A stretch of 64,000 nt of DNA from Cryphonectria parasitica EP155 (Eukaryota > Ascomycota > Sordariomycetes > Diaporthales > Cryphonectriaceae), in contig NW_024468912.1 in assembly GCF_011745365.1 (NCBI RefSeq), positions 868,001 through 932,000 of the forward strand. The letters run 5' to 3'. The notes beneath the pieces are model-generated. The model ran no database searches, was not told the DNA's origin, and was given only the letters and a program-made list of their open reading frames with translations. Below, piece after piece: positions 21,833-32,767 of the stretch. Each line of letters starts with the position of its first letter. The stretch's first letter is position 1. The position numbers were made by a program, and so were the translations under genes.

Positions 21833-24390
21833 TTAGGCCTGACGGCGGCGCTTCGCAGCAGGGACGTCGAGGCCATCCAGGTCAGACCGCTGGATCTCCT
21901 CCGTGACAGCAGGACTCGGGGTATCCTGCGCCTCTGTGGTAGGATGAAGACCATCAACGAGATGACTGGTGTCGCCAGTGGTCTGTTGGCCGTGGATGAA
22001 GTCGTGAGCACCAGCACCGGTTACGCTGAAGTCAAAGTTGGTAGGGTCGCCGCCCTCAAACGTGCCATGGTGATTGAGATCGTTGAGGTCGAAGTTGGCG
22101 TTGGTATTGTTATTATCCACATTCAGCCACTGGCTCACGTCGAAGTTGGCATCGTTGAGGAAGTACTCGTCAGGGCTGTCACTGCCAGGGGCGTTATAGC
22201 CAGGGATGTGACCATTGGGGGAGAACTGTCCGACAATGTGCGCGAGGTTATCGATGCCACTGCCGACCTCGCCCAAATGGTTCACAATTTCGTCGAGCTG
22301 GTACCTAGACTTGTCGACTTCGCCCACACTGGGACCTCGAGGTATGCTGCTGCCCATAACCGGTGACAAGGAGGTGCTGGGCTGCGGCGAGGCGGAAGAA
22401 GCCGCCGGTACGGGCAGTTCTGGCGCTGCAGGTGGGATCTGGACTGGGCTGGGTATGGCCGCTGCGTTGGGGATGGCCGCTTGGGTGGTGGGCGGATGGT
22501 AGGCCGAGGGGGGGCGGTTGGTACCAGGCGAGACCGTCCGCTGTGACATGGAGTTCAGCATGCGGTTGCGCTGATCGCTCGGCATGGATGCAGAGGTCGC
22601 AGCTGCGACCTCGGCCAGGTTGACATCTGGGGTCATCTGAGCATTGGTAGCGCCCATAATCTTCATCATTGCCTCCTGAGGGTTTGACTGCAGCTCGTTG
22701 CGGTAGTAGGCAGGCGATGTAGTGTCGGACGGAGAGGCGTCGTAGACCTCTGTGACGCGAGACGATTGCGGTGCCTCGTAACTGGGAGCGGGCGTCTCGT
22801 TGATAGGGCTGGGCGATGGTGGACCTACCGTGGCAGACGGGCTCTTAGCCGGGATGCCAGGCAGGAGGTGCTGCTGTCGCTTCTGGGGAACGGGGCTCAT
22901 GGAGGTTCTGGGGACAGCCTGCTGCTGCAGGTACTCTCCCAAATCTCCGAGGTCCTGGACGGTGCCGGTAGCCACGCCATTCTGTCCGCTCAGGGGGAGA
23001 ATGCTCGCCAACATCTCCGACAAATGCTCGGCGCTTCCCTTGCCCTCCAACGATTTCCTAAAGACGTTGGCCAGGAAGTTGAGGATGGCGGTGATGGAGT
23101 TCTCGTGGCGCTGGTGCATCTGCTCGACCCGCATCGCCTTTTGCATGATCTGGTCTTGATTCTGGCGCAGGTTGTGGATCATCGCCAGTACCTGCTGCTG
23201 CTTCTGCTGAACCTCGGCCAGTTGCTCGCGGAACTTACCCATCTCAGCAGGCTTGGCGAGCGGTCCAGACTCGTTGCGACCGTAAGAAGAAGACTTGTTG
23301 GGTGCACCAGAAACCGCGTAAGTTTGGGTGCCATCGTCCATGAAGTCGTCGTCGCTATCGGCCTCCATGACATCTGGCATGTCCCTGTTCTTCGCCTGCT
23401 TCCGCTTGCCCGAACCCTTGTTGGGCTTCTGGATGAGCCACTGAAGGATGTCGTAGCCACGACGAAAGTACTGGTGCGCGTACTCGCTGGGGCTCTTGTT
23501 CTTCTTCTCGCTCGCACGCATCGAGTTGTCGGACAGGCCGACCTTCTTGTGGAAGCCGTACATGTTGAGCTGACGGACGAAGGATGCATAATTGTTGTGC
23601 TTGAACATCTCGGGGATCAGCTTCTTGGCGAACTCGTCCTCGTCGAGGACAATGAACGAGTCACCCTTCTCGGACCAGCGGATAAGGTCGCTGTTCTTGC
23701 CATTGTCCAGGAAACTGTACAGGGTAGTAGTCAGCACACGAATTCCGAGTCAAACCAGAATCACGACACCTGCAAGGGTCCCAGTGGAGACGGATGTGGT
23801 TGACAGCAAACGCACCTTGCCAGCTTCTGTACGAAGGGGGGTATAGCCCTCTTCTGGTTGGAACCCTCCTTCTTGGCCTCCTCCTCGATCTTTCGGGCGC
23901 GGGCCAGCGCATCGCGCAGCTGCTGCTCGGGATCGTCCTCGAGGGGTCGAGCATTGGTAGCAGGAATCAGGGCAGTCTCGGTGTTGGACCACTGCTCAGG
24001 CTGGGCGTCGAAGACGGGGTGGGGAGCGGTCGAGACAAGGGCGCGGCTGCTGTTGTCGCGAAGTGCGACGGCATTTGATTGAGCATGGGGCAGGACTTGA
24101 GGCTGAATCTGAGGCTGAATCTGAGGCTGAACCTGAGGCTGAACCTGAGGCTGGATCTGAGGTTGGGTCTGGTAGACCTGCTGTCCGTGGGAGGCGATCT
24201 GCTGCTGCTGCTGAGGGACGGACATGTACTGGTTGGAGACATCTGCAAAGTTGTTGCCATTGGCAGCCATTCCGTTCCAGTGCATCATGGGGTCCTGGGT
24301 CGTATACTGCTGAGGGGCCTGCTGAATTGGACCAGTGGGCAGTGGGTTGGCGCCCGGAGCAGCACGCTTGCGAGAGTTGGGCGACGACAT
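21833..24390 (-). CDS. hsf1: Heat shock transcription factor Hsf1, 818 aa
   Basis: Hsf1 binds heat shock elements as a trimer and activates chaperone genes in the nucleus. Exons are 24390-23816 and 23714-21833. The 101-bp intron has a TGCTGAC branch site and interrupts the DNA-binding domain inside the codon after QKLA. The joined 2457 bp encode 818 residues. Residues 1-180 are Gln/Pro-rich, with six 4-residue repeats (QPQI/QPQV). The HSF domain spans about 184-289: PPFVQKLASFLDNGKNSDLI, the recognition helix NNYASFVRQLNMYGFHK near 232-248, then YFRRGYDILQWLIQKP. A basic patch, KRKQAKNR, follows near 295-302. The coiled-coil trimerisation region spans about 352-413 (FREQLAEVQQKQQQVLAMIH through NFLANVF). 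The rest is a long Pro/Ser/Asn-rich activation region. The start MSSPNSRKRAAPG is the one I know from related fungi; the frame is open 51 codons further upstream. Confidence 0.95.
24097..24172. repeat. In-frame 12-bp tandem repeat inside hsf1
   Basis: About six imperfect copies of a 12-bp unit (GAGGCTGAATCT and variants on the plus strand). They encode the repeated QPQI/QPQV tetrapeptides of the Hsf1 N-terminal region. Copies differ mainly at third positions. Confidence 0.9.
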
Positions 24391-25218
24391 TGTGTTGTGC
24401 ATTTGGTAGGTAGGAGTCGATACAAAAGTTGTTGCGCGAGTAACGTGTGGGGGAGATAGACACGGTTGGTCGCTGGCTATGACGATGGATCTGCCGGGGG
24501 AATGGGGAACAATCGGGCGCGCGATCGCAAGGTAGGAGGACAAGACTGGCTGCTGGCGATCAGCTGAGAGGTATCTGAGAGATCGGAACGCAGGAGAGGC
24601 TGTGACGATCGCCGCTGGTCTCAGCCTGATGCGCAGTGTTCGCAGTCGGGTCGTTCGGGTGCGACGGCGGGAGCGGCGGGTTGGCTCCGGAGAAAGGCTG
24701 GCGAGGTCATCAGGAAACCATATCGAGAAGAGTTATCATGGAGCGCAAGGGGAAAGAGGGAGAAAGGTGCGATTTCTAGGAAAAGGAAAAGGAAAAGGTA
24801 GAGGAGAATTGCGGTCGTGGTGCGAAAATGCGGCTGGGCGCCTCAAGTATCCATGTAGTCGGTAGTTGGAGACATACAATGGTGGTAAGGTTGTAGGGTG
24901 TACCGTAGTAGTAGGGCGACTCGTGAAGAATGAACCAGGGGACAGGGGATACTTACCCCACAAAGATTAGCTGGCGGGGTGAGGTAAGGTGAGGTGAACC
25001 TCAGTACAAGGCCTTATGGCTGACTTTGACTAGCTGCAGGCCGCTGCCACCTAGACCAGCAGGACCTGACTAGGAAGACAAGTAGGCAGCACAAGCACAG
25101 TGCCTGATAACAATCTTGTTTGATGCTGTTGATTGAGGGTGTTGTTCGAGGGTATGGTTGTTGCTGTTGGTGTGAAGAAAGATTTGATGGTGAAGATACA
25201 GAACTGGAGTGAGGAGAC

Positions 25219-25253
<35 letters not shown>

Positions 25254-26259
25254 GAGGTTGGCTGGGTAAAGTGCACGTTTGCTGCTGTAGTTACTGACTG
25301 TCCCAAGGCACCGTCTGGTCTTTTCTCGTCCTGTGCTGCTTGGACCTCCAAGTGGAAGAAAGAAGGGGAAGAAGATGCCAGCTGCCTCAGAGTTTAAGTA
25401 CCAGGTTGAGAAGTTGGAAGAGAGAGTGAGGGAGAGAGAGAGTGTGTGTGTGTCGAGTTCTGATCGAATTGCAGCCACAATGGGCCCCAGCTGCAATTGT
25501 TCCATTGGGGTTTTTATTTTTTCTTATCCCAACTCTCCCTATTGTTACTTTTTGAGGTTATTCAGTGATGCAACCAGAGTGGGTCCCCAAATGGATACAC
25601 CCAATCAAATTCCTTGCCGTCTCCCTCGACAAGAGAGACATGTGTGGTGGGGCCTTTGCCGTCATCGCCTCTCTGGCTTGTGATCGTAAACGAGCCCGGG
25701 GGGGTTCAAGGCATGCTTCTCTTCGTTTAGAACACAAGAAGAAAAACCTCAAAGCGTCTTCTCGTTCCAAAAAAGGTGTTCTCTATTGCTTCTTCTTCTT
25801 GTTTTACTACCTTTTCTTTCTTCTTCTTTTTCTGCACCATTCCTAGTCATGGAGGCCCTGAATATGGAAGTTATGTGTTCGCTGACTGCTGAATATTGTC
25901 CCGCTATTTTCTCCAGAGGTTCTTTTTCGTTTGACCAGAGCTGTTTGCGATCGACCTCGACTCGACCCACCTCGAGTAAGGCCCCGGGGTTGTCTCTGTC
26001 TAACTCGGCACTTGCCGGGGCGGCAATCGCCAGATATAGCACATGGCAGTCGAGAGCTGCTCAACAGTATTAGTTTTGTATAAATTCTATTGCCTACTTT
26101 GTCATGATGTTACGACGCCGCTGTTGCGAGAGTTTGGTGCCGCTTCTGTCTTCATAAATGTGGCAATGCATCTTGACCTTGAGTTTGGCATGATGGTTCT
26201 GACCAGCCAGACTGCTGCTCCTTGGGGGTATCTCTGTAACTACTACACCGGCTCTGTTC
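24391..26259. other. hsf1 upstream region and flank of cwc27
   Basis: The 1 kb next to hsf1 should hold its promoter and 5' leader. It contains a GA tract at 25221-25250 and GT/GA-rich patches near 25420-25455. I searched by eye for runs of inverted nGAAn units and did not see a convincing heat shock element. No coding region is supported before the end of cwc27 at 26260. Confidence 0.4.
25221..25250. repeat. (GA)15 microsatellite
   Basis: A perfect 30-bp GA tract in the upstream region of hsf1, read directly. Confidence 0.95.
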
Positions 26260-27918
26260 TCATTTCGCACCTCTGCCTGCCAACGATGATGCCCGAGCCA
26301 TTTGCGCATTCTTTGCAATGTCATCCCAGGCTCGTCTAGAAGATCCTCCTCGGCCGTCTTTCCCCTTGCGCTCCGTGTTGATGTCGCGCGCCTTTGCCAG
26401 TGGGTCGATCACTACCAACTCTTCTTCTGCCTTCTTGCGATATGTCAGGTCTTTACCCAACTTGTCTGCTGCGAAGCTAAGGGAATGCGACATCCAGCCC
26501 TCGTCATCACTGTCGTCTTTGGCTTCCGCCTTGTCCCATGCCTGGCAACTTTGGCAGTTGGCAACAAAGTGCAGATCACAGACCTCGTCTTCTTCGGTTG
26601 CGCCCTCTGCGTCCTTGTCCTTGCCAATTTCTGTATTCGACGCATCCTCGGCAGCCTTCTCTGGTGGTGCCTGGTCCAATTTTGCCTTGAACGAGTTGAG
26701 AAAGTTTAGCGCCTTCCTCTCTTCAGCCGCTGTTATATTACTGCCGCCGGGCTTCCTCTTGCGGCCTCTTGTTGCTGATGCGGGTATCATCTGCTCCAGA
26801 GCGGACTTTTTCTTCTCCTCCTGGAATGGCTCTGATGAGTGAACAGTCTTCTTCAGAGAGGCTTTCAGCGCAGCAATCTCCTCATTTGTGCGCTCCAGCT
26901 CGGTCTTCTTCTTTGGCGACTCTGGCTCGGGTGACAGTTCAATTTCATTCTTCACCTTCACTTTCTCCAGACTTTTTCTGGTCGACTTTGGCGGGGGCGG
27001 AGGCGAGGGCTCACGGGATGTTGCCTGCCGCGCAGCTGTTTCTCGTATGGGGACGGTCCTTTCATCCTTCGCCTCCTCCTTCCGGGCAGCTTTCGTTCGC
27101 GGGGGCGGAGGCATAGGCTCTTTGTTCTCGTCCTCGTCGTCAATCATGACGATTCTTGTGTCGAACTTGGGCTTCTTGGGTAGAGGTTCAATATCACCCT
27201 CGCCTTCTTCATCGCCGAAGCTGAGAAGCTGCTTCCCACCTTTCCTTTTCTTGTCCCTCTTCTTCGCTGCAACGGCTGGCCTGGTTGTCCGTTGCGCAAT
27301 GCGCTCCCGCTTCTTCATGTCTTCAAACGGATTGACCAGCACTTCCACCCCTCTGATCTTGGTCGGGTACAACGGCCGCTCCGATGCCTCGTCCACTTCG
27401 GCCTCGCCCATTTTTGCCAAATTGTAGATCGTATCACCCGCCACCCGCCCAAACATGGTATTCTTTCCGTCCAGTTCCGCTGCCCTGTCCAGCGTGAAGA
27501 AGAACTGGCTCCCATTCGTATCCGGCAAACTCTCGTTTGCCATGCCCAGTAAACCCCTGCGGTTAAACTTCAGCCGTGAATGGAACTCATCCTTGAAGTT
27601 GACACCGGTCGGGCCGGCATTTTTGCCTCGCCGCTGGTCCATTGGCCATGGGTCCAGGTCCCCGCTGAAGGCGCCTCGATCGTAGATGGACTCGCCGCCA
27701 TTTCCCGTGCCGGTTGGGTCACCACCTTGTAAGATGAAACCTGGGACGAGTCGGTGGAAGATCGTGCCGTCATAGTAGCCGTCGAGGCAGTGCTGCAGGA
27801 AATTTCGGCATGTGAGCGGCGTCTGCTTGGCAAAGAGCTCGACGGACAGGTCACCGTGGGTAGTATGCAGGATCACGGAAGCCGTAGGCTGCGGCTCGGT
27901 GTTGTAGATGCTCGACAT
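26260..27918 (-). CDS. cwc27: Spliceosomal cyclophilin Cwc27, 552 aa
   Basis: Cwc27 is a nuclear cyclophilin-fold protein of the activated spliceosome, partner of Cwc22 in other eukaryotes. One exon encodes 552 residues. The cyclophilin domain spans about 8-200: SVILHTTHGDLSVELFAKQT, FHRLVPGFILQGGDPTG with Arg56, FKDEFHSRLKFNRRGLL, GMANESLPDTNGSQFFFTLD and ELDGKNTMFGRV. The position of the cyclophilin A tryptophan is Glu148, the substitution known in Cwc27 and linked to lack of isomerase activity. Between ESIYD and FKDEFHS there is an insertion of about 25 residues (RGAFSGDLDPWPMDQRRGKN and following) absent from animal Cwc27 as I remember it. The C-terminal half is charged: a KKRDKKRKGGK patch, acidic patches, and the segments ERKALNFLNSFKAKL and DLTYRKKAEEELVVIDPLA. 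These last two resemble the C-terminal spliceosome-binding part. It is divergent with vma2. Confidence 0.93.
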   Translation of the reverse strand: MSSIYNTEPQPTASVILHTTHGDLSVELFAKQTPLTCRNFLQHCLDGYYDGTIFHRLVPGFILQGGDPTGTGNGGESIYDRGAFSGDLDPWPMDQRRGKNAGPTGVNFKDEFHSRLKFNRRGLLGMANESLPDTNGSQFFFTLDRAAELDGKNTMFGRVAGDTIYNLAKMGEAEVDEASERPLYPTKIRGVEVLVNPFEDMKKRERIAQRTTRPAVAAKKRDKKRKGGKQLLSFGDEEGEGDIEPLPKKPKFDTRIVMIDDEDENKEPMPPPPRTKAARKEEAKDERTVPIRETAARQATSREPSPPPPPKSTRKSLEKVKVKNEIELSPEPESPKKKTELERTNEEIAALKASLKKTVHSSEPFQEEKKKSALEQMIPASATRGRKRKPGGSNITAAEERKALNFLNSFKAKLDQAPPEKAAEDASNTEIGKDKDAEGATEEDEVCDLHFVANCQSCQAWDKAEAKDDSDDEGWMSHSLSFAADKLGKDLTYRKKAEEELVVIDPLAKARDINTERKGKDGRGGSSRRAWDDIAKNAQMARASSLAGRGAK

Positions 27919-28597
27919 GGCAGTGTTTATGTCTGCACAGTCATTGCTGAGTCTGTCGGGCAGGAGCTGAACTCGGCGACTGCAAAAAAGTCCGTGTGGG
28001 TTTCGTCTGTTTGTGGAAGGAGAGCCTTGAATGTTGGTACGACAGGCAGTACGGCAGGGGGGAGAAAACCACTGCCTGCCGGGCGTGGAGCTCTATTTAT
28101 GTGTAGCTATGGCCCTGAAAGCTCAGACAGGCGCCGATCAATTAAGAGCGTGCTGGTCCACATGAGAGCTGCCATGAAATCATCTCAAACCTGTGGTATT
28201 CAACAAATTAAGCCAATCTACTAGATGTACTCATGAATTTGTATACTATAGGACCTTCCTTTCAAGTTCCTTCTCTATTGATTGATGAAATTCGCAAAGT
28301 TGAAACAAAAATAGCATCTTAGGATTTCTGACGTACATCGATCACTTATCAAACGCTACCCGCCTATCTAGCGAGGCATCGCCTGGACACAAGGTATCCG
28401 CTGCTAATAGCGGCTATGCTGGATGCCGCTCCACCCCTCCAAACGCCTGCCAGAGCTTATCTCCACAGAACCCCAAGCTCTCGAACACCTCAGGTCCTCG
28501 AGTCGTCATCTGCCATTTCCAACAAAGCCCTTCCCTTCCCTTCCGCTCTCTCGACCACACAACTACCTTTTCCTTGCTTTCCTACACAGCAGCCGCC
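27919..28597. promoter_or_regulatory. Shared divergent promoter region of cwc27 and vma2
   Basis: A 679-bp spacer between two divergent starts. The right end is pyrimidine-rich just before the vma2 start. Its role is inferred from position only; I can name no specific factor site. Confidence 0.5.
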
Positions 28598-30505
28598 ATG
28601 GGTGATCCGCGCGAATCTTCGTCCCACTACTCGGTGACGCCGCACCTCAAGTACAACACTGTGGGCGGTGTGAACGGTCCTCTCGTCATTCTCGACAATG
28701 TTCGTGCTCTCTCTTGATTCCTTTGCCGGCCTGGAGGGTGAGCGGAAGACTTACGAGCGAACCAGGTCAAATTCCCCAGATACAACGAGATTGTCAGCTT
28801 GACCCTTCCAGATGGGTCGATCAGACAAGGACAGGTCCTCGAGGCTCGAGGTTTGTGCAAGGACACTTCTGAGGCAATTTGGGCGGGACCACGCTGACGA
28901 TCTGTTGGACAGGAAACCGAGCCGTTGTGCAGGTAATACAGACAGCTTCATTGCCGCCAACAAAGCCACAGGAAAGATACATGCCGCTGATACGATCATT
29001 AGGTTTTCGAAGGAACCTCAGGCATCGATGTGAAGAAGGTGCGATCATAAAACTTTGGGAATTCTGTGGACGTGGGCAAGTGACGCTGACGAGGATCTAC
29101 GACAGACGAAAGTCGAGTTCACAGGCGAGAGCTTGAAGCTTGGTGTGTCGGAGGACATGCTGGGACGTATCTTTGATGGATCAGGTCGGGCCATCGACAA
29201 GGGCCCCAAGGTGCTGGCGGAAGACTACCTTGACATCAACGGCAGCCCCATCAACCCTTACTCGAGAGTAAGAACCAACCGCTTTTTATCAAGCATGCCG
29301 ATGACTAGTACTGATCGAGATCTAGGTGTACCCCGAGGAGATGATCTCCACTGGTATCTCTGCCATCGACACCATGAACTCGATCGCTCGTGGCCAAAAG
29401 ATCCCCATCTTCTCCGCCGCCGGTCTCCCGCACAACGAGATCGCTGCTCAGATCTGCCGGCAAGCTGGCTTGGTCCAGAAACAGGGTGTCACAAACAAGG
29501 GTGTACATGATGGTCACGAGGAGAATTTCTCCATTGTCTTCGGTGCCATGGGTGTCAACTTGGAGACCGCCCGATTCTTCACCCGTGATTTCGAGGAGAA
29601 CGGCAGTCTGGAGCGTGTCACCCTCTTCCTCAACCTTGCCAACGACCCTACGTCAGTCATCCCCAGCTATATGGAACCGCTTGGGCTTTCTTGCTGACTT
29701 TGAATTTAGTATCGAACGTATCATCACACCCCGTCTCGCCCTTACGACCGCCGAGTACTACGCCTACCAGCTCGAGAAGCACGTCCTGGTCATTCTCACC
29801 GATCTGTCTTCTTACTGCGATGCCCTGCGTGAAGTCTCAGCTGCGCGAGAAGAAGTCCCCGGTCGTCGTGGTTTCCCCGGTTACATGTACACGGATTTGT
29901 CAACCATCTACGAACGAGCCGGTCGTGTCGAGGGCCGCAACGGTTCGATCACGCAGATCCCCATTCTCACTATGCCCAACGACGACATCACACACCCTAT
30001 TCCTGATCTGACGGGCTACATTACCGAGGGCCAGATCTTTGTGGACCGTGGTCTCTACAACAAGGGTATCAGCCCGCCCATCAACGTGCTGCCATCGCTG
30101 TCCCGTCTCATGAAGTCTGCCATTGGCGAGGGCATGACGCGCAAGGATCACGGCGATGTGTCGAACCAGCTGTATGCCAAGTACGCCATCGGACGTGACG
30201 CTGCCGCCATGAAGGCAGTCGTCGGCGAAGAAGCCTTGTCGGCGGAGGATAAGCTGTCGCTCGAATTCCTGGAAAAGTTTGAACGGCAGTTCATCAGCCA
30301 GGGCGCCTACGAGTCACGGACCATTTACGAGTCCCTGGACCTGGCGTGGTCGCTGCTGCGTATCTACCGCAAGGACATGCTCAACCGTATCCCCAAGAAA
30401 ATCATTGATGAGTTCTACGTGCGCAAAGCGAAGGGGAAGGATAAAAATGTCAAAGACACTGCGGCGGCGGATGAACCACAGGAGGAGAACCTCATCGATG
30501 CGTAA
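28598..30505 (+). CDS. vma2: V-type H+-ATPase subunit B (Vma2), 508 aa
   Basis: Subunit B is the non-catalytic nucleotide-binding subunit of the V1 sector, which acidifies vacuoles and endosomes. Seven exons: 28598-28699, 28766-28850, 28913-28932, 29003-29038, 29106-29267, 29326-29651 and 29710-30505. The introns are 58-70 bp, and the sum of 1527 bp encodes 508 residues. The third exon has only 20 bp (rest of Gly plus NRAVVQ) and the fourth 36 bp ([12 protein letters not shown]). Both are required to restore the conserved text [20 protein letters not shown]. Further signatures are [74 protein letters not shown], and the closing [20 protein letters not shown]. The length is close to other fungal B subunits. 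The first donor, GTTCGT, is weak but gives the only good join ([16 protein letters not shown]). Confidence 0.95.
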
Positions 30506-30810
30506 AGTTTTGTGAGGACGTCGTGGACCAGAGGAGGAAGGCTAGGAAAACGCGTTCCCCCCCCCTCCCTCCGGGGTGGATCTTGTGTGTATTACCTGGG
30601 ATGTAGAGTCTCGGCGGTGAAACATTTTTTGCATTTTTTCTTCTTCTTCTTTCGTATTGTTAGCATGTGGTGAGAAATAAGGAGCAATAGCATTTGTCAC
30701 AACACTTTGGAAGTACTGATGAGCCTACTGACAAAGTTTCCAGCACAGTAAGAGAGCTAACGAACACAGCTAATCGCCCCCCCCCCCCCCCCCAAGTATT
30801 TGGTTTTCTA
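30506..30810. other. Convergent 3' spacer with C17 tract
   Basis: A 305-bp stretch between the stop codons of vma2 and the CmcJ-like gene. It should hold both 3' untranslated regions. It contains T- and C-rich patches and 17 consecutive C at 30777-30793. Confidence 0.5.
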
Positions 30811-31850
30811 CTACTCCCAGAAACAGACTGCTCGCACCTCTATACTCTCCCGTGCCGGCAAGTCCTCCGTTCCGGGCAGGATAAATGCCGTGTGTGGACA
30901 CCTCCAACCAGGTTTGTCCCGCGCCGTATCGAGCCCCTTGAATACCACCATCTCATTCGGCCTCATCTCGCTCATCCAGTACCACATGTGCCTCTCCTCC
31001 CCATCTTTACCGCCGTCGCCAGCACCGGCCCTGGTGTGTGAGAGGACATAGTTTCCCGACCGCACGCCGCTCGGCCGGAACTTCCGCTCGCGGAGGAGGT
31101 AGTCGGCGTCCGGCACCGTAGCAGCGTCCGCGACGGCGAGGGGGTCCCGGGCGATGGTACGCAGGGGACGCCAGGCGTTGACGAAGGCGAAGCGCGGGGC
31201 TGAACCGAAGAGGGCCTCGATGTGGGCCGGGAGCTGGAGCTCCTCGAGGGTGCCCCTGAGGTCCTCCGGGCGTCCGCTATAGTCTACGTGGGGGTGACCC
31301 GAGGGCGGAATCTGCCACTGGCCGGTGGAAGGGTCGAGCTGGCCTTTGGCGAAGGGGTTGCTGCTGCGCCGGATGACGTGGTTGAAGATGTGTACTTGGG
31401 AGGCGCCGGTTCTTGGGGCGGACAGGCTGGTTAGCGGTTTGTTCTTTCCAAGTGGATGGGGGCAACCGAGGGGGGGGGGGAGGATTGGGTGAAAGAGGGT
31501 AGGTGTGACTGGGGCTGTCTTCCTTCACTGGTCCTTCCTTTGAGATACTCTTACATTGTTTTGAAAATTTCCTCGAGCTCTGGAAAATATTTGTTCTGCA
31601 GAATCTCGTCGCTTTCGAAATTGCCGAGTTTGTCGTCGTCGTCATTGTTGTCTGCGAGCCGTATGAACTGGAAGCCGTTCGTGTCCAGATCAAAGTGGTC
31701 CTCGATGCCCCGCATGTCGTGGATGGTCATCGTCCTCGTCCCCTCGCCTCGAACGCCGAGGAACCTAGGCTTCCAGTCCTCTGTTGTAATCACCTTCTCG
31801 ATCTCTTCCTCAGCCGCAGGGAAATAGTTGATATCAGCACAGACGTCCAT
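30811..31850 (-). CDS. CmcJ/AsaB-like oxidoreductase family protein, 298 aa
   Basis: Exons are 31850-31555 and 31411-30811, with a 143-bp intron (branch GCTAACC). The joined 897 bp encode 298 residues. The protein carries the family text DVCADINYFPA near the start, EDWKPRFLGVRGEGTRTMTI, a GIEDHFDLDTNGFQFIRL segment, and VHIFNHVIRRSSNPFAKGQ. A possible metal site HPHVDYSG has His140 and Asp142. The family text continues with FAFVNAWRPLRTIARDPLAV, ERHMWYWMSEMRPNEMVVFK and a C-terminal ESIEVRAVCFWE. Annotated relatives are called CmcJ-type methyltransferases, GA4-desaturase-like or AsaB hydroxylases/desaturases. The His-x-Asp motif and the later His favour an iron/2-oxoglutarate type oxidation over methyl transfer, but this is inference and the substrate is unknown. 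Such genes often sit in metabolite clusters; the neighbours here are housekeeping genes. A start 54 bp upstream (31904) is also in frame. Confidence 0.88.
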
Positions 31851-32767
31851 GATGATTGCTCTACTGTATACGCTGCCTTTGGAATGCCGATGCCAGCTCG
31901 TCACAGCGGGCGAGACTGTTAAAGTTCATGGCTCTCTGCTCGTGGACCATTTTAAACCTTTTTTTTGGGATGAGCATCGTCGGCGAATCGGAGAGGGCTT
32001 GGATAATACCACGCGAGGCTCTCCGCAGCTAGACGTCGCGAGGGGTTCAGCGCATGTAGTCAGTTGTGCGGGATAAGTAATGACCGCCCACTCTCGCCGC
32101 AGAACCTCTTCGCCTGTAATTCTTCTTCTATTTCTTTGCTTTATGTAGCTGCTATATTATGTATCATTTCAATATGTCTGTTATACTTTCCCACTTCTGT
32201 GATCATTCCCCGTCTCTCTCATCCTTTTCTTTATTGTTTCCTTCTCCTCTTTACTCTAGTAAGTATTCTCTCCCTGCCTACCGTTCTCTATCTTTCAGCC
32301 CCCCCCCCCGGTTCCTTTCCCTTGTCTTTCTTCCTTGCAAAAAAAATTCATTGTGGAAATTTCTTCAATTGGTTTCTGTCTTGTTCTGGTTTCTTCTGTG
32401 TTCAAGACTCTAGTCCTAATCCGATTCTCGAGGTAGTTGTGGTGATGTCGTTGGTAGCCTGCCATTTCTGGCAAGTTGCCGCTAAGGTTGACTTGCTATG
32501 AGCTTCATGCAACATGCATCGTGGGTCGCAAACTTTCCTGCTTCTCAATTGATATACGTTTTTCTTCTCAACATAACCAACTTCAACCAGCCGCATCGAA
32601 CAGCACGCTCACAAACGCAATATTTCACCAAATTGCAAACGCACCCACACGCCACAAACTGAAGGCGCCCCCAATTTGACGCGACACAGACAATTCATTG
32701 GCGGGTCGCCATAATCATTCATCTCATCGTCACACTTCACCCACTCACTACACCTACTTGAGCAACC
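31851..32767. promoter_or_regulatory. Divergent spacer between the CmcJ-like gene and ctf8
   Basis: A 917-bp region between two divergent starts. The middle is CT-rich (about 32180-32400) and looks like a fungal 5' leader on the plus strand. I see no gene; the promoter role is inferred from position. Confidence 0.45.

Noticed and set aside
22766..23803. A 345-codon plus-strand frame opposite hsf1
   Set aside because: It lies over the well-supported HSF domain on the other strand; its translation is Leu/Val/Arg-rich without motifs.
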